Of a stretch of DNA of 64,000 bases, positions 1 through 8,005 are shown piece by piece. The stretch comes from Pseudomonas sp. Its GTDB lineage: Bacteria; Pseudomonadota; Gammaproteobacteria; Pseudomonadales; Pseudomonadaceae. The translations under genes and the position numbers were made by a program. The notes beneath the pieces are model-generated. The model saw only the letters and a program-made list of their open reading frames with translations. It did not search any database and was not told the DNA's origin. Location of the stretch: contig NZ_JASLGE010000027.1 of the NCBI RefSeq assembly GCF_030150285.1, positions 62,001 through 126,000 of the forward strand, given 5' to 3'. Each line of letters begins with the position of its first letter. Within the stretch, counting starts at the first letter, position 1.

Positions 1-114
1 ATTATCTTTTTTGCCCTTGACCATCGTCTGCGCCATGCCCACGGCATTTGGCATCTGTTTGTGATCGCCGGCAGCCTGCTGCATTTTGTGGCCATCGCGC
101 ATTATGTGATTTAA
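1..114 (+). CDS. Hemolysin III (TrhA/YqfA) family membrane protein, C-terminal fragment
   Basis: Open reading frame entering from the left edge and ending at TAA 112-114; 37 codons are visible. The fragment contains DHRLRHAHGIWHLFVIAGSL followed by LHFVAIAHYVI. A WHLFV..GS..HF block in the last transmembrane helix is typical of the hemolysin III / PAQR-like family, where the histidines belong to the conserved metal-site region. The protein would be an inner-membrane protein of about 200 residues; its start lies outside the window. It converges with the ExoU-like gene. Family assignment rests only on this tail. Confidence 0.75.
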   Translation: MIFFALDHRLRHAHGIWHLFVIAGSLLHFVAIAHYVI

Positions 115-161
115 AGCGTCCGGCTCATGCGCCGCTACCGGCGGCGTTGAACCGGGTGCAA

Positions 162-2084
162 TCAGGTGATTCGCCAGGCCTTGGCCATCTCTACGGTGGT
201 GGCGTTGGTGAACGCCGTCCAGGGTTTCTGGCGCGCCACGTAGTGAGTGGCGATGTCATCCAGCGAGCGATTGAAGTCGTCGGCCGATTGAGCGTTGGCC
301 AGGTCGCTTTCGGCGCGCCGTAACAGGGCCACATTGCTATCCGGTTGCCCTGGGCGGAATAACGAGGGGTAGATGACTTCGCGCGTGAAGTTCTCGGCAA
401 TCACCGCGATATCACGTTTTGTCATCTGTTCGACGGCGCTGGTCAAGACCTTCGAGACCGCGGTGGGTGCCTTGCTCATGGCTTGCAGCAGCTGTTGGTA
501 ATTGGGTTGATTGGGGTTATTGAGCTGTCGGCCCAGCCACTCGACCTCCTGAGGGCGCGTAGCGAGCGCGTCGAGATTGCGCAGCGCAGCGCCCAACTGA
601 GGGGTCAACTTCAAGGCGGGGGCTGAATTGGCAGCGGTGATGGCGTTGTCCAGAGCCTGCAAGGCTTGCCGGGCCTCTTCGCGAAACCGCAGCGCGCCGG
701 TGCTGGCTGAGTCCTTTTGCAGTGAGGGGGTCACACTGGCGATCATCTCGTCATCCATGGCCAGCACGGCGTCGTCTATCGAATCAAATTGATGGTGTTC
801 ACGCACCGCACTTCGGGTGCGCAGGTGCTCATTGACCACCTGCTGAGCTTGGGCTTGCAGGTGGTTCTTGATGTCCATGGGCATGGTGAAGTTGACTGTG
901 CCGTTCATCTTGCTGCGAAAATCCCCCTGCTCTGTTTTCAAGGGTAGCGTGACGGTTTGTTCGCTCAATGCATTGAGTTTTGCGTGGGTGAGTTCGTGGC
1001 TAGCCGTGTGTGGCACACCAGTAAAACGGTCGACCAGCGCGCTGCCAAACGTTCCGCGATCAACGGGCTTTTTGGGCGGCTCGGATTCAAATTTGACAAT
1101 CAGTTGTTCGGATGTGCCCAAGGCATGCGGATTGAATGGACGCTCGTACAGTGCCGAGACTGGGGTGTTGAGCAGCAAACCGCCATCCTGAAAGGCCGTT
1201 TTCTCGGCGTGCTGCTGATACGCCATGCCCTCTTCTACAGGTGGTTGAAACAGGAGCGGCAGTGCGCCAGAAATATGCGCTGCGCGTGCGATATCCATCT
1301 CAGGCGTCAGGCTGGCGTTGAAAACCACCAGCTGCGCACGGCCGTCGAACATGCCGGTGCCCGTGATATTGAGCTGCTTGATCGCCGGGAGCTGCTGGCT
1401 GAGCACGTCCAGGTCGCGAAAGGTGGCCGGGCGGCCATTGCTTAAATCGTCAGCAATGTTCATGACCTCGGCCGAACGTTTCTCTCTGGGCATGTCAGCG
1501 ATATGCGCCAGGATCGATTGACGTGATTCCTTTCGCAGCAGCTCCTCCAGAGGCTCTGCCTTGGTTTGCAAACGTGGCAGCAGCGTCAGTAGCAGTTGTG
1601 AGACGTTACCGACTTTTCCCGGAATTTTACCGACGACTTCCCCCGCCGCGGTGCTGGCATTTTGTAACCATGCACCGATGGTGTTTTTGCTGTTCAGCAA
1701 TTCGGGGAGCTTGATGCCATCAGACAGCGTGTCAAACTTTTTGGCGCTCATACCGCTGGCGATCAGCACGGCGGATATCCCGCCAGCGGAAGAGCCAGAG
1801 ACGACCTCAAGCCCGTCTAGCAGCGTGTTCTGCTCCAGCGCGTGGACTAAACCAGGGAACGCAATGCCTTTGGCTCCGCCGCCACTCAACACCAGTTGGG
1901 TGACGGGCGGGCGCGACAATTCAACCTCTACCGTTCCATTGCTGTGACGGCTAAGGGTTAACTTGCGCGCACCGACACCTTCGACCAGCGGTGCTGTGGC
2001 GCATTGGGATGTTGACGTGCCAGCCTGTGCCGTGTGCACGGCCGGTGGCGTAACGGTGGTTAACGCAGGGGCAGATACTTTCAT
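162..2084 (-). CDS. ExoU-like patatin phospholipase A2, putative type III effector
   Basis: A 640-residue protein that I recognise as collinear with P. aeruginosa ExoU (687 residues) through the patatin domain and to the C-terminus. The oxyanion-hole motif GGGAKG is at 68-73, the nucleophile elbow GSSAG at 97-101 (Ser99), and the catalytic Asp in DGG at 300-302. Other ExoU-type blocks are LNITGTGMFDGR, PLKTEQGDF, RPGQPDSNVALLRRA and the C-terminal TTVEMAKAW. The first 55 residues are Ala/Thr/Ser/Pro-rich with no Sec signal peptide, as in type III effectors. ExoU cleaves host membrane phospholipids after injection and needs a ubiquitin cofactor; its C-terminal helical bundle targets membranes. 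No SpcU-type chaperone gene lies next to it: downstream is the convergent hemolysin III gene, upstream a thioesterase gene with its own terminator. The Shine-Dalgarno (GAGAG) is weak. Effector status is inferred from homology. Confidence 0.9.
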   Translation of the reverse strand: MKVSAPALTTVTPPAVHTAQAGTSTSQCATAPLVEGVGARKLTLSRHSNGTVEVELSRPPVTQLVLSGGGAKGIAFPGLVHALEQNTLLDGLEVVSGSSAGGISAVLIASGMSAKKFDTLSDGIKLPELLNSKNTIGAWLQNASTAAGEVVGKIPGKVGNVSQLLLTLLPRLQTKAEPLEELLRKESRQSILAHIADMPREKRSAEVMNIADDLSNGRPATFRDLDVLSQQLPAIKQLNITGTGMFDGRAQLVVFNASLTPEMDIARAAHISGALPLLFQPPVEEGMAYQQHAEKTAFQDGGLLLNTPVSALYERPFNPHALGTSEQLIVKFESEPPKKPVDRGTFGSALVDRFTGVPHTASHELTHAKLNALSEQTVTLPLKTEQGDFRSKMNGTVNFTMPMDIKNHLQAQAQQVVNEHLRTRSAVREHHQFDSIDDAVLAMDDEMIASVTPSLQKDSASTGALRFREEARQALQALDNAITAANSAPALKLTPQLGAALRNLDALATRPQEVEWLGRQLNNPNQPNYQQLLQAMSKAPTAVSKVLTSAVEQMTKRDIAVIAENFTREVIYPSLFRPGQPDSNVALLRRAESDLANAQSADDFNRSLDDIATHYVARQKPWTAFTNATTVEMAKAWRIT

Positions 2085-2211
2085 GGGGTGGGCTCTCTGT
2101 GCACGGGGGTATTCCCCGAAAGAGAGCGCAGCCTAGGGAAAGGGGGCGGCCCGTGTCTGCGGACGGAACGATGCTGAAAAACAAATCAGGGCCCGCTTTT
2201 TTACCGCCGAT

Positions 2212-2248
2212 AAAAAACCTGAAAGGCCCTATTGATGAGCCTTTCAGG
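2212..2248 (-). terminator. Rho-independent terminator of the thioesterase gene
   Basis: Perfect 10-bp stem CCTGAAAGGC (2218-2227) / GCCTTTCAGG (2239-2248). On the minus strand it is followed by a run of six T (A-run 2212-2217). It lies just past the thioesterase stop codon and separates that gene from the ExoU-like gene, which therefore probably has its own promoter. Confidence 0.85.
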
Positions 2249-2323
2249 TGGTGTCTGACAGGATGGGAAGACCCACTGATTGAGAGTCTTACGCCGCTCG
2301 CTGTCATGGCTTACCGTGGCCTG

Positions 2324-2731
2324 TCAGTTTTCGATGCGGGTGTCATCCTGAAACTGATCTTTGACGTATTTGATCTCGCTACGTCCGTGCGCAGCGGGCA
2401 GGCCGTCTTCGCCCAGGTTGACGAAGACCATTTTGTCGACGGTCAGGATGCTCTTGCGGGTAATTTTGTTGCGCACTTCGCAGGTCAGGGTGATCGAGGT
2501 GCGGCCGAATTCAGTGGCGGTGATGCCCAACTCGATAATGTCGCCCTGGCGCGAGGCGCTGACAAAGTTGATTTCGGAGATGTACTTGGTCACGACGCGC
2601 TGGTTGCCCAGTTGAACGATCGCGTAAATCGCGGCTTCTTCGTCGATCCAGCGCAGCAGGCTGCCACCAAACAGGGTGCCGTTAGGGTTTAGGTCTTCGG
2701 GTTTTACCCATTTGCGGGTGTGAAAATTCAT
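2324..2731 (-). CDS. Acyl-CoA thioesterase, single hotdog domain (YciA-like)
   Basis: A 135-residue protein with the hotdog-fold acyl-CoA thioesterase pattern: NPNGTLFGGSLLRWIDEEAA (about 15-34) with the Asp and Glu of the active-site helix, then alternating strands ending in VDKMVFVNL. It would hydrolyse acyl-CoA to free fatty acid and CoA in the cytoplasm; substrate chain length cannot be read from the sequence. AGGAGA sits 5 bases before the ATG. It is transcribed alone and ends in a clear terminator. Length is normal for the family. Confidence 0.88.
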   Translation of the reverse strand: MNFHTRKWVKPEDLNPNGTLFGGSLLRWIDEEAAIYAIVQLGNQRVVTKYISEINFVSASRQGDIIELGITATEFGRTSITLTCEVRNKITRKSILTVDKMVFVNLGEDGLPAAHGRSEIKYVKDQFQDDTRIEN

Positions 2732-3055
2732 ATTCTCTCCTGACCGTTTTGCCTTAGATGCCGGCCATGATGGCAGACCATGGCAGTCAGCTCTATTAAG
2801 CTTCGACTATGGTCGCGATTAAGCAAATGAAAAAGGCTTGGATAAACCCTTGGGAACCCAGGCGCGGATCGCTATAATCTCACCCGCTTCAAAACGGTCA
2901 TTTTCACCCAGTACCGTTCCCGCCACCTGTCCGAGGGGCGCTGCAGCAGGTATTACCTGTCAGGCTCGGATGGGGCGTTGTTTGATCAGGGCTCCCTGTT
3001 CAGGCACTAAACGCACAACGGCGCCCATTCGCGATTAAACGAATGGAGGCTCTTG
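2732..3055. other. Intergenic region between divergent thioesterase and ahcY genes
   Basis: 324 bases without a gene. The right half holds the SAH riboswitch and the ahcY ribosome-binding site. The left half must carry the divergent promoters; I could not fix their -35/-10 boxes with confidence. Confidence 0.7.
2929..3029 (+). ncRNA. SAH riboswitch upstream of ahcY
   Basis: Matches the S-adenosylhomocysteine riboswitch core as I know it: CCGAGGGGCGCTGCAGC at 2931-2947, CAGGCTCGG at 2961-2969, and CAACGGCGCCCAT at 3016-3028, whose GGCGCCC can pair back with the first GGGGCGC. It ends about 27 bases before the ahcY start. A small hairpin CATTCG (3026-3031) / CGAATG (3040-3045) lies beside the Shine-Dalgarno. 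In this family SAH binding turns on synthesis of SAH hydrolase, clearing the toxic product of methylation. Confidence 0.88.
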
Positions 3056-4465
3056 ATGAGCGCTGTAAACACGCCTGCAGGTTTTACCGACTACAAAGTC
3101 GCTGATATGTCCCTCGCCCCATGGGGCCGTCGCGAAACCTTTATCGCTGAATCCGAAATGCCAGCGTTGATGGGGCTGCGCCGCCGTTATGCCGCAGAAC
3201 AACCGCTCAAGGGCGCGAAGATTCTGGGTTGCATCCACATGACCATCCAGACTGCCGTATTGATCGAAACCCTGGTTGCCCTGGGTGCCGAAGTGCGTTG
3301 GTCGTCGTGCAACATCTTCTCGACTCAAGACCAGGCCGCTGCCGCTATCGCTGCTGCCGGTATCCCGGTATTTGCCTGGAAAGGCGAGACCGAAGAAGAG
3401 TACGAGTGGTGCCTGGAGCAAACCATCCTGAAGGACGGCGCGCCTTGGGATGCCAACATGATCCTGGACGACGGCGGCGACCTGACCGAGCTGCTGCACA
3501 AGAAATACCCGGACATGCTGAAAAAGATCCACGGCGTGACCGAAGAAACCACCACCGGCGTACACCGTCTGTTGGACATGCTGGCCAAAGGCGAGCTGAT
3601 GATCCCGGCGATCAACGTGAACGACTCGGTGACCAAAAGCAAAAACGACAACAAGTACGGCTGCCGTCATAGCCTGAACGATGCGATCAAGCGCGGTACT
3701 GACCACCTGCTGTCCGGCAAGCAAGCGCTGGTGATCGGCTACGGTGACGTGGGCAAGGGCTCGGCTCAGTCCCTGCGTCAGGAAGGCATGATCGTTAAAG
3801 TGTCCGAAGTTGACCCGATCTGCGCCATGCAAGCGTGCATGGACGGCTTTGAAGTGGTTTCGCCGTTCATCAACGGTCAGAACGACGGCACTGCCGCCAG
3901 CATCGACGCTGCGCTGCTGGGCAAGATCGACCTGATCGTAACCACCACCGGCAACGTCAATGTGTGCGACAAACACATGCTGGCTGCGCTGAAAAAACGC
4001 GCAGTGGTGTGCAACATCGGTCACTTTGACAACGAAATCGACACGGCTTTCATGCGCAAAAACTGGGCATGGGAAGAAGTGAAGCCGCAAGTGCACAAAG
4101 TACACCGTACCGGTGCTGGCGAGTTCGACCCACAGAACGATGACTACCTGATCCTGCTGGCCGAAGGTCGTCTGGTTAACCTGGGCAACGCCACCGGTCA
4201 CCCAAGCCGCATCATGGACGGCTCGTTCGCCAACCAGGTACTGGCCCAGATCTTCCTGTTCGCCCAGAAGTACGCTGACCTGCCTGCTGAACTGCAAGCT
4301 GAGCGTCTGACCGTAGAAGTGCTGCCCAAGAAGCTGGACGAAGAAGTGGCCCTGGAAATGGTCCGTGGTTTCGGCGGTGTGGTCACTCAACTGACCCAGC
4401 AACAGGCTGACTACATCGGCGTGACCGTTGAAGGTCCGTTCAAGCCTGAAGCGTATCGTTACTGA
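3056..4465 (+). CDS. ahcY: Adenosylhomocysteinase (SAH hydrolase)
   Basis: 469 residues. Hydrolyses S-adenosyl-L-homocysteine to adenosine and homocysteine in the activated methyl cycle, using bound NAD. Visible family blocks are KILGCIHMTIQTAVLIETL near the N-terminus, the NAD-binding GYGDVGKGSAQSLR, the substrate region CRHSLNDAI, NIGHFDNEID, and the C-terminal PFKPEAYRY with the conserved Lys-Tyr. A TTG stands directly before the ATG in frame; I chose ATG 3056 because GGAGG (3045-3049) is at ideal distance. It is headed by a SAH riboswitch and followed by metF, so the two probably serve methionine regeneration together. Confidence 0.97.
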   Translation: MSAVNTPAGFTDYKVADMSLAPWGRRETFIAESEMPALMGLRRRYAAEQPLKGAKILGCIHMTIQTAVLIETLVALGAEVRWSSCNIFSTQDQAAAAIAAAGIPVFAWKGETEEEYEWCLEQTILKDGAPWDANMILDDGGDLTELLHKKYPDMLKKIHGVTEETTTGVHRLLDMLAKGELMIPAINVNDSVTKSKNDNKYGCRHSLNDAIKRGTDHLLSGKQALVIGYGDVGKGSAQSLRQEGMIVKVSEVDPICAMQACMDGFEVVSPFINGQNDGTAASIDAALLGKIDLIVTTTGNVNVCDKHMLAALKKRAVVCNIGHFDNEIDTAFMRKNWAWEEVKPQVHKVHRTGAGEFDPQNDDYLILLAEGRLVNLGNATGHPSRIMDGSFANQVLAQIFLFAQKYADLPAELQAERLTVEVLPKKLDEEVALEMVRGFGGVVTQLTQQQADYIGVTVEGPFKPEAYRY

Positions 4466-4651
4466 CGGTAGCTGAAAGCTCTAAGCTTCAAGCGGCAAGT
4501 AAGAGCAATTTGTTTGCTTGCGGTTTGAGTCTTGGAGCTGGCTTCTTTTTTTTACTTTTGCAGCTTTGAGCTTCGAGCTTTGAGCGCGAGAATTTGGCGC
4601 ACCGCCCTCTTGTCGCTTGATGCTTGCAGCTTGTAGCTGGGAGCATTCCCA
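4466..4651. repeat. Intergenic AGCTT-rich degenerate repeat cluster
   Basis: The ahcY-metF gap holds scrambled copies of an AGCTTGAAGCT-like unit: AGCTCTAAGCTTCAAGC (about 4475-4491), GCAGCTTTGAGCTTCGAGC (about 4560-4578) and GATGCTTGCAGCTTGTAGCT (about 4619-4638). Tract TTCTTTTTTTTACTTTT lies between. Such AGCTT repeats occur widely between Pseudomonas genes; a transcript through it could form several hairpins. Function is unknown. Confidence 0.55.
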
Positions 4652-5497
4652 ATGCCTACCGACCGTCGTTTCAGCTTCGAGTTCTTCCCGACCAAGACCG
4701 ATGCTGGGCATGAAAAACTGATGACCACGGCCCGCCAACTGGCGGCCTATAACCCCGATTTTTTCTCCTGCACCTACGGTGCCGGTGGCTCGACCCGTGA
4801 CCGCACGATCAACACCGTGCTGCAACTGGAGAGCGAAGCCAAGATCCCCGCGGCACCCCACCTGTCGTGTGTAGGCGACAGCAAGGAAGACCTGCGTGGT
4901 CTGTTGACGCAATACAAAACGGCTGGCATCAAGCGCATTGTGGCGCTGCGGGGCGACTTGCCGTCCGGTATGGGCATGGCCAGCGGTGAACTTCGTTACG
5001 CCAATGATCTGGTGAGCTTCATTCGTGAAGAAACCGGTGACCACTTTCATATCGACGTGGCGGCTTACCCGGAGATGCATCCGCAAGCCCGTAACTTCGA
5101 AGACGATATCGCCAATTTCGTGCGCAAAGCTCAGGCCGGCGCGGACAGTGCCATCACCCAGTATTTCTTTAATGCCGACAGCTACTTCCGTTTTGTCGAG
5201 CGCGTAGAAGCTGCGGGTGTCACGACGCCCATCGTGCCGGGCATCATGCCCATCACCAACTACAGCAAGCTGGCGCGTTTCTCTGACGCCTGTGGTGCCG
5301 AAATCCCGCGCTGGATCCGCAAGCAGCTCGAAGCCTATGGCGACGACGTGCAGAGCATTCAAGCGTTTGGCGAGCAGGTGATTAGCGAGATGTGCGAACG
5401 CCTGCTGGAGGGTGGCGCACCGGGGCTGCACTTTTACACCTTGAACCAGTCTGAGCCGAGCCTGGCGATCTGGAACAACCTGAAGCTGTCGCAGTAA
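4652..5497 (+). CDS. metF: Methylenetetrahydrofolate reductase
   Basis: 281 residues, the usual bacterial MetF length. Reduces 5,10-methylene-THF to 5-methyl-THF with FAD, supplying the methyl group for methionine. Features are the N-terminal SFEFFPTKTDAG (catalytic Glu region), the conserved ALRGDLPSGMG, QYFFNADSYFRFVERV, and PGIMPITNY. GGGAG stands 10 bases before the ATG. It lies 186 bases downstream of ahcY; the product of AhcY (homocysteine) and of MetF are the two substrates of methionine synthase. Confidence 0.96.
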   Translation: MPTDRRFSFEFFPTKTDAGHEKLMTTARQLAAYNPDFFSCTYGAGGSTRDRTINTVLQLESEAKIPAAPHLSCVGDSKEDLRGLLTQYKTAGIKRIVALRGDLPSGMGMASGELRYANDLVSFIREETGDHFHIDVAAYPEMHPQARNFEDDIANFVRKAQAGADSAITQYFFNADSYFRFVERVEAAGVTTPIVPGIMPITNYSKLARFSDACGAEIPRWIRKQLEAYGDDVQSIQAFGEQVISEMCERLLEGGAPGLHFYTLNQSEPSLAIWNNLKLSQ

Positions 5498-5886
5498 AAC
5501 CGTGTAGCCGCTGTCGCAGCCTGCGCAGCGGCCCCGGTGTTGATGCACAGAGCGAAAGCCCTTCGGTTCTTATCGCCGCCAGCGCCGGCGGCGACAGGTT
5601 TTCGGCGTGTGTGCCGTACGGCGTTACAAAGCCGTTGAGCAGCATGAAATCGGCGCGCCGTGTTAGCTCTGTTATACTCCGGGTTTCCGCTAGGCTTACG
5701 CCCGGCCGCTCGTCCTTGTACACGTCATTCAACCTCCGTTACGGCGCAGCTTTGAGCCAGCGCGAGCGGCCTGAATGGGGCTTCAGGACTGGAGCAGGAC
5801 CGGACGGGATTGCGTCACCTTAAACGCGATTCACGCCAGGCAAGACTATCCCTTTGGGCCAAGCCCTAACTAAAACAGGATTTCTC
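5498..5886. other. Intergenic region before rhlE2: REP-type remnant, promoter and long leader
   Basis: 389 bases without a gene. The first 100 bases (GTAGCCGCTGTCGCAGCCTG and following) resemble the GCAGCCTGCG repeat family also seen at 38164-38263 and 46385-46459. The second half carries the promoter at 5670-5678 and about 200 bases of untranslated leader. Confidence 0.6.
5670..5678 (+). promoter_or_regulatory. Extended -10 promoter for rhlE2
   Basis: TGTTATACT fits the extended -10 consensus TGnTATAAT with one change. No good -35 box lies 17 bases upstream, which is normal for extended -10 promoters. It predicts a leader of about 200 nt before the helicase start; long leaders are common in cold-regulated RNA helicase genes. 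Sequence-only call. Confidence 0.5.
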
Positions 5887-7716
5887 ATGTCCTTTGCTTC
5901 CCTCGGTCTCTCCGAGGCTTTAGTCCGCGCTATTGAAGCGGCGGGCTACACCGAGCCTACTCCGGTGCAACAGCGGGCCATTCCCGCCGTGTTGCAAGGT
6001 CGCGATTTGATGGTTGCGGCTCAGACAGGTACTGGTAAAACCGGCGGCTTCGCGCTTCCGATCCTGGAAAAGCTGTTTCCCAATGGCCATCCGGACAAAT
6101 CCCAGCGCCACGGCCCACGCCAACCTCGCGTGCTGGTGCTGACACCAACCCGCGAACTTGCTGCTCAGGTGCACGAGAGCTTCAAGCTCTATGCCCGTGA
6201 CTTGAAGTTTGTCAGTGCCTGCATTTTCGGCGGCGTTGGCATGAACCCACAGGTTCAGGCCATGTCCCGTGGTGTCGACGTCTTGGTTGCGTGCCCGGGT
6301 CGTTTGCTCGACCTCGCCGGCCAGGGCAGCGTTGACCTGTCCCACGTTGAAATTCTGGTGCTGGATGAAGCGGACCGCATGCTCGACATGGGCTTTGTCC
6401 ATGACGTGAAAAAAGTGTTGGCTCGCTTGCCTGCCAAGCGTCAGAACCTGCTGTTTTCGGCGACGTTCTCCAAGGACATCACCGACCTGGCCGGCAAGCT
6501 GCTGCGTAACCCGGAGCGCATCGAAGTCACGCCACCGAACACCACGGTCGAGCGTATCGAACAGCGTGTATTCCGCTTGCCCGCCAGCCACAAGCGCGCG
6601 TTGCTGGCTCACTTGATTACCGCAGGGGCCTGGGAGCAAGTGCTGGTGTTCACCCGCACCAAGCACGGTGCCAACCGGTTGGCCGAGTACCTGGACAAGC
6701 ACGGCCTCAGCGCTGTGGCCATCCACGGTAACAAGAGCCAGAACGCGCGGACCAAAGCCCTGGCGGATTTCAAAGCCGGCACGGTGCGCATTCTGGTGGC
6801 TACCGACATCGCCGCACGCGGTCTGGACATCGACCAACTGCCGCACGTGGTCAACTTCGAGCTGCCAAACGTCGATGAAGATTACGTTCACCGTATCGGC
6901 CGTACTGGCCGTGCCGGTCGTTCGGGCGAAGCGATTTCGCTGGTCGCTCCCGACGAAGAAAAACTGCTGAAAAGCATCGAGCGCATGACTCGTCAGAAAA
7001 TCGCTGATGGCGACCTGATGGGGTTTGACGCCAGCACCGTTGAAGCCGAGAAGCCGGAAGTGCGCGAGCGGCCCGATGTGCGCAACCCGCGCAACTCGCC
7101 GCGTGGCCCGCGTGGCGACGGCCCGGGCAATGGTGGTGGTGGCGGTCGTAAAGACAAAGGCAAGGACAAAGGCAAAGAAAAGCCGGCGTCAGCGCGTGGT
7201 GAGCGTCCGGCCCGCGAGCAAAAACCTCGCGAAGCCCAGCCTGCCCGTGAGCAGCGTCAGCCAACGCCGCGTTCGGATGCCAACCGTGCGCCGGATGAAT
7301 TCCGCGATGACGATGTGGATAACTTTGGTAACCGCGCCGATTACGTCAGCCCGTACCAGAACAAAAACAACCAGAGCCGTGGCCGCCGTCCGGGTGCTCC
7401 GGCACAAGGTTCCAGCGTGAGTTCAGGGGCACCGGCCCGTAGCGGCGGGCGTCAAAATACCCCGCGCACAGGCGGTGCCAGCACGGGCACTCCGCCTGCC
7501 AAGCGCAATGGCCCTCGCAGCGGTTCGCCACGTGACGGCCAGGCCCGTCGCCGTGATGATCGCCAAGAGCCTGCGGTTGTCAGCCCGCGCGAGAATCAGC
7601 CGAAGATCATGCACAAAGAGTCCAAGACGGATCGCGTCCTGACTCCAGAGCAGTTGGATCAGTTGCCGAACCGCCCTCGGGGTGAGAAACCGGCCTTGCT
7701 GACCCGCAACCGCTGA
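5887..7716 (+). CDS. rhlE2: DEAD-box RNA helicase, RhlE2 type
   Basis: 609 residues. ATP-dependent RNA helicase acting in RNA remodelling and decay. Conserved core within the first 380 residues: Q motif PTPVQQRAIP, Walker A AQTGTGKTGGF, PTRELA, LDEADRMLDMGF, SATFS, and motif VI HRIGRTGRAGRSG. A tail of about 230 residues rich in Gly, Arg, Lys and Pro follows (GDGPGNGGGGGRKDKGKDKG and similar), typical of the long RhlE2 and not the short RhlE1. ATG 5887 was chosen over an upstream in-frame TTG because the RhlE family starts MSFASLGLS. The order ahcY-metF-rhlE2 matches what I recall from P. aeruginosa. Confidence 0.93.
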   Translation: MSFASLGLSEALVRAIEAAGYTEPTPVQQRAIPAVLQGRDLMVAAQTGTGKTGGFALPILEKLFPNGHPDKSQRHGPRQPRVLVLTPTRELAAQVHESFKLYARDLKFVSACIFGGVGMNPQVQAMSRGVDVLVACPGRLLDLAGQGSVDLSHVEILVLDEADRMLDMGFVHDVKKVLARLPAKRQNLLFSATFSKDITDLAGKLLRNPERIEVTPPNTTVERIEQRVFRLPASHKRALLAHLITAGAWEQVLVFTRTKHGANRLAEYLDKHGLSAVAIHGNKSQNARTKALADFKAGTVRILVATDIAARGLDIDQLPHVVNFELPNVDEDYVHRIGRTGRAGRSGEAISLVAPDEEKLLKSIERMTRQKIADGDLMGFDASTVEAEKPEVRERPDVRNPRNSPRGPRGDGPGNGGGGGRKDKGKDKGKEKPASARGERPAREQKPREAQPAREQRQPTPRSDANRAPDEFRDDDVDNFGNRADYVSPYQNKNNQSRGRRPGAPAQGSSVSSGAPARSGGRQNTPRTGGASTGTPPAKRNGPRSGSPRDGQARRRDDRQEPAVVSPRENQPKIMHKESKTDRVLTPEQLDQLPNRPRGEKPALLTRNR

Positions 7717-7731
7717 GTTAAGCCCTGCCTG

Positions 7732-7767
7732 AAAACGCCCTGCCTCTTATGACGCAGGGCGTTTTTT
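7732..7767 (+). terminator. Rho-independent terminator of rhlE2
   Basis: Stem AACGCCCTGC / GCAGGGCGTT followed by TTTT, 16 bases past the rhlE2 stop. Confidence 0.9.
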
Positions 7768-7772
7768 ATGGA

Positions 7773-7866
7773 AGATCAAAAGATCGCGAGCAAGCTCGCC
7801 TCTACGGATGGCAGCGTTTGTGGGAACGAGCTTGCTCGTGATCTTTTGATCTGGCTTTTGATCTAA
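7773..7866. repeat. REP-type inverted repeat, copy A
   Basis: Arms 7773-7798 and 7827-7852 are 26 bp with one mismatch (AGATCAAAAGATCGCGAGCA and its complement). A close copy of the right side, including ACGGATGGCAG and TTTGTGGGAACGAGC, recurs at 25900-25975. Confidence 0.85.
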
Positions 7867-7947
7867 AGGGCCCTCAGTTCTTTGCGCGACAGCGCGACAC
7901 CGAAGACGGGGCGGCCCCTCCTACGGGCGTGATGGGCATGCGCGCAT

Positions 7948-7985
7948 AAAAAAATGCCCAGGCTGGTGAGCCGGGGCATTTTTTA
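7948..7985 (-). terminator. Rho-independent terminator of the cybB-yceI operon
   Basis: Stem ATGCCC-A-GGCT / AGCC-GGGGCAT flanked by A-run and T-run on both sides, so it can act in both directions. It lies about 20 bases past the yceI stop. Confidence 0.85.
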
Positions 7986-8005
7986 TACGCCGCGTAAACG
8001 TGTGT

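Noticed and set aside
162..2084. Plain bacterial patatin (lipid storage-type) for the first large gene
   Set aside because: Similarity to ExoU runs past the patatin domain to the C-terminal AKAW tail, which simple patatins lack.
2174..2181. TGAAAAAC near the ExoU-like promoter as ExsA box
   Set aside because: Wrong orientation relative to the gene and last base does not fit.
3035..4402. Minus-strand frame of about 455 codons opposite ahcY
   Set aside because: Antisense shadow of a certain gene; composition rich in His/Val/Gln typical of such frames.
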